64,000 bases of DNA from Casuarius casuarius (lineage: Eukaryota > Chordata > Aves > Casuariiformes > Casuariidae): the NCBI GenBank assembly GCA_003342895.1, contig PTFA01000082.1:2290793-2354792 (forward strand), in the 5' to 3' direction. A program made the translations under genes and the position numbers. Positions 13,451-26,420 of this stretch are shown in pieces; the stretch's first letter is position 1, and each line of letters starts with the position of its first letter. The notes beneath the pieces were generated by a model. That model saw nothing but the letters and a program-made list of their open reading frames with translations, did not search any database and had not been told where the DNA came from.

Positions 13451-15570
13451 AGTAGCACAACTGTGTCCCATGTACTTCCATGGAAATGAATAGAATGATA
13501 TGCACTTCTTTCCAGGTTGCTTTCATCCCATTATCATTTCTGATGCATTTTGAATCAAATGAATAATCAGTTGACAGGTTCAGAACAGGAAAAAAAAAAA
13601 AAAAAAGTCTCTGGTTCAGGAGGTTCCTGAGCCAAGCTTGCTTGAGGCTGAGAGAAACTTCTGGGGAAGTCTCTCTANCTGTTTGTCTTGTTCTTATACT
13701 CTTCCCCAGGCACCTGTTGTCAGTCATTGTTGATAGCAGCATTCTGGAGCAGCCAAACTTTTGGGATGAGCTCACAGGGCCATTCCTGCATATATCATGA
13801 ATGGACAAAAAAGCATTTCTGTATCACGACTAGGAGACAGAAATTAAATTTCATCTGATTCTGCTTATATTTTTGAGAGATTAGGGAACTGCAAAACTAG
13901 CTAAAGCTGACAGCCGGCTGTACTGGTGTTACGTCACTGAATTTTTCACGGGTCTTTTTTCCTTAATATATTTGTTAACTTCTGTCCCAGCAAGACTACA
14001 AATAAAGCTAAGCCCACCAGTGGAAAATGTCAATGAACCTTGACTTTGTAGAGATAGACTGTATCAAGGGAACAGAACATCTCTTCTGCTTGGACAATGC
14101 CCTTACCAACTGTGGGATGTGGCAGAGTATAATAAGCACAAATCTTTGTTAATGTAACCATAAAGTTTTACAGTTGAAATAGAAAAGATCAAGCAGTGCA
14201 GAAATCAGGTTTCTCTAGCAATTTTTAACTTGGCTGCATTCCACAGTTGGAGTATTTTCTATTCTTTTTTTTTTTTCTCTGTTAAATGTGTCACGTAATA
14301 TATTCCTCTTTGACGCTAAATGTGTATGATAAGTATACAGGGCATGAATTGCAGTAGAGATAACTGTTGCCATAGGAACCTTAACTTTTGCATTTGCTAA
14401 GTTTGAATCTGTAAAAGTGCAATCATATGATTTCAATGATGGGGGGCGGGCATGGGGTCACAGCCCTCTGACCCATCCTTTCAGAGAAGTCCCCTCCTAC
14501 AACCCTCCCTGCCACCTCTGTGCTCTCAAACATCTGACCACCAGCAGGTCCGTATGTCAGGGTGGAGGGAATACTGGGGAAACCGTACCTTCTACCAGGA
14601 TAATTTTCTGGGTGACCATTGTGGTCTCTGACCCACAGGGGCTTTCAGGCAGGATCAGCTCTGACCAGTGTTGCTCTTCCATCTTTGACTAGTTTATTAA
14701 TGCAAGTGTTCAGCAATAATTCCTTGTTCTTTGGCAATTCCAGATGTGTTTTCCCTTAGCCAGTGAAAGCTGCAGAGGGGAGGGATTGCCAGGTGTAATA
14801 TTCTATGATGTGAAGAGCTGGGATATTTATTGTTTGGTAACTTCTACTGGAACCAAACAGAACAAGGAGCCCTACACTAGGGGCACAAACAAAGTTAATT
14901 CTTCCCTGAGCATTAGCCCTTGCAGTTCACTAGAGAAATACACTGCACAGGAGCTTTCCTCTTTAGACCCTTCTTTCTAAGCCAGCCCTAAAATGGGAAT
15001 TGCTGTCTTATTGAAATTCTGATGTATCAGTGTGTTTGTTTACTCCCAAATAGAGCTGAAAACCTGAAACATCAAAAGTATGAAATAGAACTGCAGAGCG
15101 AAACATCTGCTTGGAGATAACAAAACTGCTCATCTCCAGTTGGTTCAGCACTGTATTGGCTTTTCCTGAAGAGGCTCTTTGCCTTGAGGAACTTTTACCT
15201 GATACCCTCCTTTTTTCTTTTTTTCTTTTTTTTTTTTTTCCTGTGGGCCATAATTTCTGGCTGAAATATAGCTCCTGGAGGATCTTAGTTCCTATTGGGG
15301 AAAAGCCCAGACTCAGAGTCACATTGACTACTTCTATGTGCAACTACAGAAGGAAGATGCAAGCAGAGGAGATACAGGAAAGCTGTCTCTTCTACCACGC
15401 TGGGGAAATGCCTAGCCACTGCTGCAACATTTTGATACAGCCTGGAGAGGTAGCTTATATTCCACCTGTGTATGCTGTAGAACTTCTGTGGATATAAAAT
15501 GCTTTGTTTTCAATAGTTTTCTGTCCAGAGATTTTTCCTAGCATTAAATTTAGTTTCCCTTTCCCAAAAG
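13451..15570. other. Non-coding region, no gene seen
   Basis: The region holds an A run at about 13,590-13,606, a T run near 14,265 and a T-rich tract at 15,210-15,240. The 91-codon + frame at 14,417-14,692 lies in a GC-richer patch, but I see neither a domain nor splice signals. One N is near 13,678. Confidence 0.5.
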
Positions 15571-15630
15571 AAAGAGAGAGAAAGAGAGAGAAAGAGAGAG
15601 AAAGAGAGAGAAAGAGAGAGAAAGAGAGAG
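15571..15630. repeat. Perfect 10-bp purine minisatellite, six units
   Basis: Six exact head-to-tail copies of AAAGAGAGAG occupy these 60 bases, with partial unit sequence on each side (AAAAG before, AAAGAA after). No base differs between units, so the array is young or kept homogeneous by slippage. It is a pure purine strand. The Ser/Phe/Leu-rich frames on the opposite strand (about 15,455-15,875) are artefacts of this array. Confidence 0.95.
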
Positions 15631-16044
15631 AAAGAACCTTGCGGTTCCTCCAAAGAACACACACAGAATCCTGAAAGAAAAGTGACACTCAACAGGAGTT
15701 GAAAGGTAGCTCCCCAAGCAACAGCCTTGTCTGCCATCACTTGATGAACAAAGTATTTGTTCTCTTTCTCTCTTGGGATGATCACCCATGCCAGATATTT
15801 TGGCACCTTTCTGAGCCTGCTGTCCAAATGGTATTCACTTAGTAACAGAAGCATTTGTGTCTGGATAGTGCTCAAAGTTATACCACTGGGGTTTGCAGGG
15901 CATGAGAATTTTCAGCGTTGGAAAGAGAATAAAAGGCCACCTCCTTTCTCCTCAGGCAAGCAGAGACCCTGCATTCTCTCCATGTAGGCTCGTCTTTGTT
16001 TTTAGTCCAGAAATTGTCTTAGATCCAAGTCAACCAACAAAAGC
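15631..16044. other. Non-coding region, no gene seen
   Basis: This is ordinary AT-rich sequence after the purine array. I see no frame or repeat that I can support. Confidence 0.5.
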
Positions 16045-16125
16045 TGATTATCTCACCTTTAAATAGAGGGATTACGGCAGAGAAGTTGAAGCTGGGTAAC
16101 TGATCTCCCACTTAAACAGCTGAGG
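16045..16125 (-). mobile_element. Possible MIR-type SINE fragment
   Basis: The + strand reads CACCTTTAAATAGAGGGATT, then GCAGAGAAGTTGAAGCTGGG, then TAACTGATCTCCCACTTAAA. This follows the MIR reverse-complement pattern of a CATTTTACAGATGGGGAAAC-like block, a CAGAGAGGTTAAGTGAC-like block and a TTGCCCAAGGTC-like block. Divergence is high and no ends are seen. Confidence 0.45.
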
Positions 16126-19100
16126 GGGATAACCCTTCAGATGAAACAAATTTGAAGGAAGAAGGGAAAAAATTGCCAAGCAGAAGATTAATGCAGAGCC
16201 ATAGCTCCAAGCGTCACTGCTGACATTTGACTCATCATTCATAGTTATTTGTATCTATATAAAAAGGGAGCACAAATAAATAGCAATTTTAATTCCCTCT
16301 GCAGTAGCAAACCAGCTTTTCCTCTAAAAAGATTCACCATAAGGGAAACTTTGCTGAGATGCATTAAAGAGAGGAAAAATACCAATGTCAGTTAATACTG
16401 ACATCTCTCTCTTTTCTCTTCCCACAGTCCTACAACAAATTCTGTGCTTTTCTTTCAGAGACATATATTACCTGCTACTTATGGTGGATACGCAGGAACT
16501 AAATGGGCTACAATTTAATTCCTAGAAATACCTTCCTTGGAACAAAACTCTTCTAGGAATAATGTGAAAAACAGGTCAAAAAATAGTAAAAAGAGATGCT
16601 CAGCAGGATTCAGATGCTACATGTGTGCAAAGGCGATTTTAAGCCACCTTTGCATTCCCCCAGTCCTTGGCTGCTTATGCCCATTCCCCTGGCACAAGCC
16701 ATAGTATCCTGAAAATGGCTTTCATCTTCACTGGTGAAACGCAGGGTAAACTGGGATTGCCGAGGCAACAGTGTGTGGCAGCCTTCCCTCTCTCTGACCA
16801 TGTCCTCTCCGCAGCCTCTACTGGGAGAGTTTGGGAGTTATCTCAGCTTTAGTGTGCTGACCAAGGACTCTTCTACACCGGTGCAATCTTCGTTAGGCTT
16901 ACCACTGTGCTGTTTTGGTCTAACAGAGGGATGGAGGCTAACTCTTTTTTCTTCAGTTGACTAACTCTAAACTAAGTTTTCTTACATGTCCAGCTAGTAC
17001 TTTTTTGACTCTGAACTTTTAAATATTGATAAAGTTCCTGAGGATCAAGAATCCTGACAGTAAGATGATGCAGACAGCACAGGAGTATTGTCTCTGTTCT
17101 CCATCTAACCCACAGTATCTAATTCTTGAAAATCTAATTTCTGAAGATAAGTTTGTCACCTTAGCAACATAGTTGGAAACGGGCATGATTCTGCTTTAAG
17201 CTGGCACAATTTGAAGGAGCTAATCCTGATTTATACTTAGGTAACTGAGAGGAAAATCGGACCCATTATATCAATAAGAGGAGTCATATTAAAAAAGGGC
17301 TAGAGGTTTAAACTGTCATTTCAGCCAAGACAAATAGATTTTCTTGTCACCCATCCTCATAGCCCATGACAGCACAGAGCTCTTGGAGATGGGCTTTTGA
17401 GCTCAAGGAGGGTAAGAACAAGCTATGAAAACACCACAGAGTGTCTTTTTGGCATTTTACTTTTTCCTCTGGTCTTCTTTATATCATCATAATCTGGATA
17501 AGAAACAGCAGCAGACAGTATGAGTAGCATTTTGATGCCATGCAGGCTACTGAAGAACTGGAAGATAGAGCCTAGTTCAAGTGTCAGACATGCATCGGCA
17601 AGATTAATTTACAGCAAAGTCAGAAATCTGAGTAGGTTTGAATGACACTCCTCCATAGTACAAAAAAGAAAAGTACTATGAAAATTGATGTGACACAGTG
17701 CAGAGGTGAAAGAAGAAATCAGTTTCATTTTACTTGAAGAGCATCTTAGTCTAGCATTGTAGTTAAGCCAAGCTAGTATAGATACCTAACACTAGTTTTA
17801 GAAGAGAAAAACATTTATCTTCCCCAAGTCAGGCCAAATTCTCTTTTTCTCTAATCGCTCTGGGGAAATCTGGATTTACACCTGAACCAACAAAGCAGGA
17901 TAAACTCCTTTTCATCGCTGAATGAGAGAAAAGACACAGATCACCCTGCAAAGCAGAAGGAGAGACTGCAAAGTAATTTTTACCACCAAAACACATTTTT
18001 TCCCTCCAGTGTGAAGCAATGGGGAACAGCAATCAAAATTGATTGTTCCAGTTAAAAGTCTGCATCATAATGTTACTGAAAAAGTAGCATGATGAGCTCA
18101 GCTCTTCTGACAACATGTCGCAGTAAATATAGACAGGAGCCTGTTAAGATTAAAGAGTTCTTTGGCACATCATACATTTTCTTGATTCACTGTGCATCAT
18201 TAAGCTTTCTTTTTTTATGATGCTTTGTTTATTTCATGGACAAGCCATTAAATTCAAATTACNTCTTGAAGGAAATTTAGTGATTTTGAATCTTACTGTG
18301 GAAAGCTCTCATTATCTGTATTTGTATTTGTAATGTAAGAGAATGGATCTGCTCTTAACAGCAGGTCATACAGGTGAGGTGGTCTTAGACATATTCAATA
18401 ATACTGCACCTTTTTGTATCAGCTGTTCTACTTCCACTTTTTTTTGTGCAGAATCTCCAAATATTTATGTACCTATGTAAATCACGGTGATAAAAATGAT
18501 AGAAAACCTTTTTCTTTCCTACAGCCCCTGAAGCATAATTTTAATGCTTTATTGTTGATTATGGTGACGTTAAATAGTCAGTAAAACATGTATATCTGCC
18601 TCACACAGTGTGTAAATAGCATTTTAGATGCCTGTCTAAAACACTTAGTGCTTTTCAGTGGCATGGTATTTAGAATTGTACCTTTCCTTAGAAATCCCTT
18701 TCCTTCTTTGGCTGCTCAGTAGTCATGAATTTTATGAGTAGAAGACTAAACCTGTGTAATCAAATTCATTATACAGAGGTAGAAAGGCTTTATTTGCCAT
18801 TAATTTGGAAAGAAATTGTGTCACTATGTCTTTCTCTTCTTTTGTTGAAAGATAAGCATTTTGTAACATGTAATAAAGTACAAAGGTGACTGCTCAATTG
18901 AAGGTCTTGTGCGCTTCTTAAAAGTCTTCCAAACATAACCACAGTTTCTTTAATCAAGTTCTGATTCATGTACCCCTGACAATCCTCCTTCTCCCTCTTC
19001 CACTCTTATGTTAGGCTTTGCCTTATGCAATTAGCACAAAAAATATGCCTAGCTCAAAAATGAAAGAAGGGTGGAGGGTTTTTTGACAATAGAGCTTCTG

Positions 19101-21639
19101 ACTGGAGCTCATTCAAACCCTTACTGGGTTTTAAGGAACTAGGGACAAAATGGTTTCTGAATTCATGGACACTTCTGTTAACTTTCAAAATGCTTGCGCT
19201 TGTCAGCTCTACTGTTGCCAGCTGCATTATTGTTTACTACATACCGATGCCGTCATCCAAGATGCTGAGTCTCTTCAACTTCACTGAGGACAGAATGAGT
19301 CTAGTATCTTGGAAGAAGTGCATAGCACCTTACAGGATCAGGCCCAAGCCATACAAGTAGTCTTATTTCTGCTCACATACAAATCATTGATACTGCGTGA
19401 CCTTCATGATAAAGCTAAGGTTTCTTTTTAACTTGACTGTCATTTTTATTTATTATAATGTTTTGCTTTTTGCAAAAGGCCCAGGAAAATTCTGTATTAT
19501 AAAGATAAGCCATTCTCTACTATTACATTGCATTATTGTGTGACGAAAAAAGAGCATTCTAAGGTTGGCTTCCAAGATACATCAAACTGTTGCACTAGAC
19601 TGCAGGTGGACTAATTATTGCATCTAATACGTACTCAGGAGGTCAGCTTTGAGCTTTGGCAAGTCAGGTTCTCTGGGAAAGCCCTGGAGTTGTCTGTATT
19701 TCTCATGCAAAAATGTTCTGATCACCTGCAGGACACCTGATAGTTACTTGGGAAGAAAATGCAAATAGCATTTATTACCTAAACTGGTAGATTTCTCTAG
19801 GGGAATTATGGAAATACAAGTCAACCCAGAAAGCTGATAAACATGGTATTTCTTGAGATAGCCACTGATTCCTGTTCTGGCAAAGAAAATTGTGTATGTT
19901 TTCTCCTAAACATGTTAAAATTAAGTGGCTAAATACCCACTTTCTGGTCACACGTGCTAATTTCCCCCTCATCCACGGAATAACATCTCTCCTCATAATC
20001 AGTCTGGTGTATTCCAGATGGCATACTAGCAGCAAGTTAACAATTACTACCCTCAGATTTAACCACTATAAAAGTAGGATTCTCCACTGAATTTCAACCC
20101 TACTCTTCCCCTTCCTTTTGTGCAGGATGCATGTTCTCCTAGGAGCTGATAGTAAGCTTGTCTCTCACAGCAGAAGATCAAAAGCATATGGTCTGTGGAG
20201 CATGCCTCACAGCTAGTGTGTGTAGGCCAGCATGACACTGCAGAAAGGACATCTTAAATCTCTGCAGTTAAACAGTTTCTCATTTTCCTGATGCTTCCAG
20301 ACTCCACCTACATGAATGATGAAATCCTTGGTCCATCGATTCTGTGTAAGTTTCATCAGTGACTTTCTGTCTCTCATACTAGCCTGCTCCAGAGGTCAGC
20401 GTCCTCTTCCACATCTACTCACAGAGCAGGATGCTCGTTTGACACAAGGTCAGACATTTGCACCAATCCTGATGTGGTTAAAAGCAGACTGATGGTTAAA
20501 GCCTATCAGATCAAGCTCTTATAGATCGTGACCATTCTTCTGACTGAGATTCACATACCCGAAGACTTGACAATGCAGATAATAGAGGATGAATTTTCCA
20601 AGTGTGCTTTATTTCTTTTTCCAGCATCCAAAATGTACATCTGATTTTTCTACTAACTGTTAGTCAAAATGAGCTTTGTTTAATTCATTGGGCTTTTTTG
20701 CAAATTGTTATATTTATACCACAGTGTTTTATGATATTTATACTATGGCATAAATATTTTTGCAAGTGTACTATGAAACAGATTGCATCTCCCCCTCACT
20801 GTGACTTCAGAGTAAATTTTCTATATTTTTCTGAATGTAGTAGTGTCTTCCTATTGTTTCTGAGGCCACTGGCTCCAGACATACAGTTACTCATAGACGT
20901 ACCTACTTGCTAACAGTCATACACNTAGATTATTACACAAATAGACACCTCAGCTTTCAAAGCTCTGTAACATAATCAATACATGGCAGCTGGATTAAAG
21001 TGCTTTCACTGAACAAAGCAGAAGGAATAATTAATCAAAATAAAAGTGGATGGAAAACCTTCAGTAACTGGTGAGATTTCTAAAAAAAAAATCCTTATCC
21101 AAGTCAGTATGAAAAGCAAAAATCATCTTGACTATTTTTGAATGTTAGAAAAACAATATTGGTCTTAATGTCTTGATCCAACCTTTTTGAAACTTTGCTT
21201 TTGGATTTAGAGTTGCTAAAATATTTTTAGTGTAAATTAGCCAAAAAGTCAACACCCTCCTGAAAATAATTCCAAATGAAAAGCACATTTCCTTTAGTGA
21301 GATCAAGACATGACACAGGGGACTTGGTGCTAGCTGGTAATTCAGGTTTCTAGGAATTAGGATTTTCACCTGGGAAGATACCAGAACTGGGACTCTGATT
21401 CTTTCCTCCAGACTGGCATCTGTTTGTGATGGCCAGTGATGGCCTGATGAACATGCATGCACATTTTAAGGAGTAGATGATGGAAACTCAAGCTATCCTC
21501 ATCTTAAAATGCCATAACCNTGCCTTTCACCCTCATGCCTCCTATTCTTGTCTGAGCTGTATTTCAGCTCATGAGAAAGGACTTAGGACACCACCTGGTC
21601 TACTGTGTAGGATCCACTCCCAGCATATAAGCTCAGTCT
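16126..21639. other. Non-coding region, no gene seen
   Basis: I find no gene here. Short frames at 16,610-16,964, 17,829-18,032, 19,775-20,090 and 20,602-20,913 are unbiased in composition and lack paired splice sites. A repeat-family copy lies at 17,221-17,270. Single Ns occur near 18,263, 20,925 and 21,520. Confidence 0.5.
17221..17270. repeat. ACTGAAGTCAATGG-family repeat copy (flank part)
   Basis: CCTGATTTATACTTAGGTAA and CTGAGAGGAAAATCGGACCC match the outer part of the same repeat, which usually reads CTGATTTACACCAGTGTAAC then TGAGAGCAGAATCTGGCCC. The match is by wording recalled from sauropsid sequences. Confidence 0.45.
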
Positions 21640-21730
21640 CTCCCAGGCTCTTTTGGGCCTGAAATGCATGTCCTTTTCTTTCTGGGCATACTCTAACCAT
21701 TAGATTATACCACAGCTGCTGTGGAAAGAG
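21640..21730 (-). mobile_element. MIR-type SINE fragment
   Basis: The + strand string GGGCATACTCTAACCATTAG, then ATTATACCACAGC, corresponds to the 5' tRNA-derived end of MIR in reverse complement (usual wording CTCTAACCACTAGACCATAC). The internal part upstream is badly diverged. Confidence 0.55.
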
Positions 21731-22255
21731 CATGCAGTTCCCCTAAGTTTTCAGGGCCATCCGGGAGATACTGGCAATGGAGGTGCTTCTGTTGGTGGAA
21801 CCTGAGCTGTAACAAACCTTTGGGCAGGAAATATTGACCAGAATGGGCACCTTGGAGCCTGTGAACCAAGTTAGGCAGACTGGAAGTTTTCAGACTAAGT
21901 GGCATCTAATGAACTCAAGTGTCCACAGTGTTAAATTATCCCACAGCCCATCAGATTGCATTTCTGTTTGGGGCTTCCAAGGTTTTAGGCACTAATGTCT
22001 GCAGTAGTTGGAGTTAAACAGACTGGAGCCCATCTTTCTTCTCAAAATTAATTCAGTTGGTTCATGCTTGAATACTGGCATGTGGATGAAAAAGTACTGA
22101 GGTATCACCACTACAGTAAACTGTGTTACCTGAAAGGGTCAGTCTGAAGGGAGATGCCTAAAGCACAGCAGCACGAATGTTTTAAGGCCAGTCTTATACC
22201 CCAACCCTCTACAGAATTGGGGTCTAATTCATTATCCTCCTTTACGTGATAGTAG
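21731..22255. other. Non-coding region, no gene seen
   Basis: I see neither coding signal nor a recognisable repeat here. The short minus frame at 21,705-21,905 overlaps the MIR edge and is not supported. Confidence 0.5.
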
Positions 22256-22440
22256 AGAGAGTAAATGAAATGTGTTAATGAAATTTGCAGATGGTAATAA
22301 ATTGGTAGGCACCAGAGAGGACAGATAAATAATACAAAAGGGCCTAGAGATTAGAAACATGAGCAGGAGAAAAAATGAGATTCATTTTAGGAAAATGTAA
22401 GCTAATAGGTCTGAGCTAAATCGCCCAATGCACCAATACT
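22256..22440 (+). mobile_element. CR1 LINE fragment
   Basis: GAAATTTGCAGATGGTAATA, AATTGGTAGGCACCAGAGAG, then an AGCAGGAGAAAAAATGAGAT string and TTTTAGGAAAATGTAAGCTA follow the order of the CR1 ORF2 segment just after the RT core. That segment usually contains a TTTGCAGATGATACCAAATT landmark and the CTGGAGAAATGG block. Only about 180 bases survive. It begins where the 10-11 kb copy ends in element coordinates, but it is a separate remnant 11 kb away. Confidence 0.65.
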
Positions 22441-22810
22441 GTACAGCAAGGAGATAACTGAAAGCTTTGCATTGGCCTTGGTTGCTTTTTCTGTAGAATT
22501 TTAAAGGTTTTTGGTTTTCTTCTTTTCCTACAGGTTCCTGTCAAACAAAGAAAACACCGCCAGAACCAGATGTCCTGGCTTGGTATTTAATGGCCCTTGC
22601 TACTGCTGCTAGAACGAGCATGTGTTCCAGGAACAATTTCCCATGCAATATCTATTTAAAAAGATGTGCCAGCCACACTAGATGGGCACATTTGATGGAT
22701 GTAATTAGGATGTCATTCTGCAGTTTTTTTACAGAGATGTGTTTAAATGGTTGTTAGGCATCAGAAGAAATATTCTCCATTAAGGTGACTAAGGCATGTG
22801 AAAACTTCTT

Positions 22811-22890
22811 TCAGTGTCAATCCAAAGACCACTGAAGTCAATGGAAGTCTCTGTGCTACTTGAGAGAGACTTGGATTTGGCTCTCCAGGC
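22811..22890. repeat. ACTGAAGTCAATGG-family repeat, best copy
   Basis: This is the clearest copy. TCCAAAGACCACTGAAGTCA is followed by ATGGAAGTCTCT and, after a gap, by GACTTGGATTTGGCTCTCCA. The word CACTGAAGTCAATGG is nearly its own reverse complement (CCATTGACTTCAGTG), so the core can fold as a hairpin. I associate this wording with an abundant, short, palindromic interspersed repeat of turtles and crocodilians whose class I do not know with certainty. Confidence 0.6.
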
Positions 22891-23508
22891 TTGTTTTTCC
22901 CTGTCTGCTTGGCTGGGAATTCAACAAAACTGTGCGTCATTTGCATTAGGAAGGCTATTGTCACAGCCAGAGAGGCTAGACATCTTTTCTATTAGAAAAC
23001 ACAGGACTAGGAAGGGGAGGAGAAGCTGATCTAGAGAACAAAACAAATTCTGCACTTTTTGTGGAGTTTTCTGCAGTGCAGTGCATGTTTTCCCTTTGTT
23101 AGAGTGCCAAGTGTGTGGCCTGTTATACAGAGCGGGACACAAACCTCTGCTCTCCTTTCCCAGATGTAATTACTTTTGGTGTATGACACTTCCTTATTTT
23201 CTTGCAAGACCTGGCTGTATAGGAAAAGCAAAATCTAGACCATTCCTCTAGTGTACAAGGCAAGTGCATCAGTTACCTGACAGCACTAAATTCAGAGACG
23301 ACAGTGGAAGGTCTTGATTGCATAGGAAGGATGATCAAGCTGAAGTGATCCAATGCTAATTGCTGCGATAGTGTGCAAGAGTTACCTTGAAATTTCTCTG
23401 TAATGCCGTTTTGTTCCATCAACCAAATAAAGTTATCATGAACTCTCACAGCCGTTGGTGGTATATTTCATGATGACTGTACAGAATGAAGGAAGTATAA
23501 TAATTAAT

Positions 23509-23570
23509 GGGCCTGATTCCACACTGCTGAAGTACCTAGTAGGCTTTCTATCAGTTTTAATGAGAGCTGA
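23509..23570. repeat. ACTGAAGTCAATGG-family repeat copy (flank part)
   Basis: GGGCCTGATTCCACACTGCT at the left and TTTTAATGAGAGCTGAA at the right fit the family's GGGCCTGATTCTGCA-type flank and its CTTCAATGGGAGCT-type core. Confidence 0.4.
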
Positions 23571-25984
23571 AATGTACCTTAACTGAGCTATATGTGGAAG
23601 GAGAGGCTTCCTGAACTGTGTATTTCTTTAGCTCTGCCAAAGGTTCTTTAGGTGTCATTCCCTGTTTTGAGTGGAAGGCACATTTCAAGTCACAAACAAA
23701 AGGACAGCTCATCCCACCTGACAAAGCATTTTGGCAAGATAAGGAGACAATAAAATAAACTCCAACCTCCCCAGCGCTCTGGCTATTCATTCTGCGGAAG
23801 CCAGAGGAAAGGACATGGTTTGTGATATGGTCAAAGGCTTAATAACTGAAGACTGCTGCAGGCTCAAGGGCCTAGAGGGAGGATAAATGCCAAACTCAGT
23901 GTTGTCTACTCCATCAGCAGCTCCCTGCTTTTATAGCAAAGGAGCTCCAGCCCAAAGGGATCAGTTAATCATAACTGGGGGGAAGCTATCCCTCAGGCTG
24001 TCGAAACTGAGGATAAAAGCAACACTGGATTCCACTGAAGGTTATCAGGGAAAATTATGGCAGCCATATCTCCAGGCAATAGAGGCATGGGTAGTAATGG
24101 GAAAATCTGACGGAAAAAAGAGCTGTGTCTCCTCCTCCCACACAGACTGAAACAGCTTTCTTGGACAACGTCCAGGAGGAGAACAGGCTCTCAACACACA
24201 CCTAAATTCTCTACCTGCCTCGCTAACAGCAGTCNCATTCCATCAGCAAGCAGCACGAAGAGACTCTGGCAGGACTTCTCTCTGCATCTCTTCAGCCCAC
24301 CGTCATTCCCTCAGTCTCCTACAGACTCATTTGCAAATAGCCAGCTCCCCTGCAAGCCTCAAGTGTGTCTAGACATTGGCTAATCCCTTCCCTTGTGCCA
24401 GCTGGGTGACATCAGCATACTGAATATTGCCACAAATCTCTGCACAAGCCAGGTCTCTCAGCATGCATGATAATATGCCTTTCCCATGCTACTTTGTTGG
24501 AATCACTGCAGAACACAGGAATGCTGCCAACAACTACCTGTTAGGGTCTCTCTGGAAGATAAAAGTGACAATCTCAGGGGCAACTCCAGGCATCCAAGGT
24601 GGATTCTGCAAATAAGTCATCAAACCTCATCCTCATTTCTATCCTCTGTGCTGATGGGCATCACAGAACCACTGTGGATTCTGTCTCTTTGTCTGTCCTT
24701 AGCAGAAGATAATCCAGCTGTACAAAACATATTTATATTTCTATATTAATTTCATATGCAGGCCTGTAACCTATTTGACCATGTTCAGGCAAATCTGAGG
24801 TTTCAGGAAATTCCTGCTTGTCCCAACAATAATTTCAATGATCTCCTGTCACGTGGCTGATTGTTTACCAATACACAAGATTGTCACCTTCAAACCTTGC
24901 TCTGCTGAGCACTGGTTTCCTAAAAACTACTGTAAGAATCAATGTNATTCTCTATTATGTATAAGAGAAACAAGAGAGCTTGTAGGAATGAAGCCATTTA
25001 GTGCATACTCAGAATTATCTTTAATTGTTGCATGGCACTTAAATACTTAGAATATCTTGAGATCAATAGATTGATTTAACTGAGTCATCTGTCTCCCACC
25101 TATTCAAATACTTATTCTCAGCATTGTAATTATCTCAGCACCTTTAAATTGGCTGTTATGAGCATCAGAACATCAAAGTGATAGCTACACCCCTCTTCCT
25201 AAATAAGGCTGTGCTGGCCCTCTCTACTGTGGCCAAGAACAGGGAAAGACTGCAGAGGGGGAATATTTGGAGATGAGGCCATCAGCTTTTAAGGGAATGG
25301 AGTAGGTCTCTGCCCTGTCACTGAACCGATAAAAATTACCTTATTTCCAGGAGGCAACGTTCATGCACTACTTGAATGTTACACATGAAAACAGAACTTG
25401 TCACTGTCTGCTCAGATCATTGATCTGTCTAGTAGTCTAATATCCTGACTGCAGAAGTTGCCAATATTAAAATCTTCAGAAGATGAAAGATCCTGTATTG
25501 CACCTCACCAACTGTTCAACAGTGCATGAGGGGAGAAAATCTCCTTCTTATCACCTATAGTGATCAATTCTTGCCTTGGGCTATGAGATTTAATTGTCTT
25601 TAACGTTGTCTTTAGTTTCAAAAAGTAACATTTGTAGAAATGATCTCTTAACTTTGTCTTACTCCACACTGATGTGCAGTGGACACTAGAACCAGAAACA
25701 ACTGTTCAAGCACCAACCTCTGAGACAAGTGTAATTAGGTTTTAAATGTATACCTTTTTCATCAAATAAATAATAGCTGACTTTTACATCCATATAATAA
25801 TAAAACCAGAATTTTTTTCATCCTTCACATTGTTATACCAATAAAAAGCCACCCATACAAATGATTGAACACTGCAGTTAAGAGTTTTAACAAGTTTTCT
25901 CCCCTCTTTTTTCCTAGCATGCTCTCAACCCTGATTATCTGAGACCTCCAAAGCAATATATTTTAAGGAACAAAATTAGGCAGA

Positions 25985-26070
25985 TGTATCATCCACTGTG
26001 GGATTTGAACCCATTGTCACTGGGGAGAAAGCTGCAATTTAATAGATGAAGATGTCAAACTACATTATAG
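25985..26070 (-). mobile_element. MIR-type or tRNA-derived SINE fragment
   Basis: The + strand has GTGGGATTTGAACCCATTGT. Its reverse complement contains GGGTTCAAATCCC, a perfect RNA polymerase III B box inside a T-arm-like hairpin (TGGG TTCAAAT CCCA). MIR and other tRNA-derived SINEs keep this block. I could not make a full cloverleaf from the flanks, so I do not call a tRNA gene. Confidence 0.45.
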
Positions 26071-26159
26071 GAGCTTTTGCGATTGCATATTTATCACTGT
26101 GTCATAGGGGTCCCTAGCAAACCAAAAGATTTCACTGTTTATTCACAGCGAAGACACTT

Positions 26160-26420
26160 AATTAATGACTAGGCCTAATCAGACTGTTTTATTATTTACA
26201 GGGATTCCAGCATGGCTTAGCTCTACTGATATGCAAACAAACCATCCTCTGCCTGCTCTAATTAATAATTCTGGACCAGACTCACAGAGTGGCACTGTCA
26301 AGTAGCTCTTTGGTGATTTACAACACCTCCTACGCCACATTCACATTGCTTGCATGCAAATGAGCTGCCACCCCTGCAAATCCTTCATTTTAAAATACAA
26401 TGTGCCGTCTTGTTGACTAC
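26160..26420. promoter_or_regulatory. Possible regulatory cluster: octamer and TAAT-type sites
   Basis: The segment has an octamer ATGCAAAT at 26,354-26,361, preceded by TTGCATGCAA, with AATTAATGACTAGGCCTAAT at about 26,160 and TCTAATTAATAATTCTG near 26,257. Octamer (POU) and homeodomain TAATTA sites cluster in many vertebrate enhancers, but such short motifs are common in AT-rich DNA. Nothing here proves function. Confidence 0.2.

Larger units (their letters stand above)
22441..25984. other. Non-coding region, no gene seen
   Basis: Two copies of the ACTGAAGTCAATGG repeat occur, at 22,811-22,890 and 23,509-23,570. The 87-codon frames at 23,887-24,150 and 24,486-24,749 (+) show no domain. Several short frames at 22,921-23,231 (-) overlap each other and are chance openings. 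Single Ns occur near 24,235 and 24,946. Confidence 0.5.

Noticed and set aside
15455..15875. Overlapping Ser/Phe/Leu-rich minus-strand frames
   Set aside because: They are produced by the AAAGAGAGAG array read on the other strand.
25985..26070. tRNA gene on the minus strand, suggested by a perfect B box and T-arm hairpin
   Set aside because: No acceptor stem, D arm or anticodon arm can be drawn around it; a MIR-type SINE remnant explains the B box.
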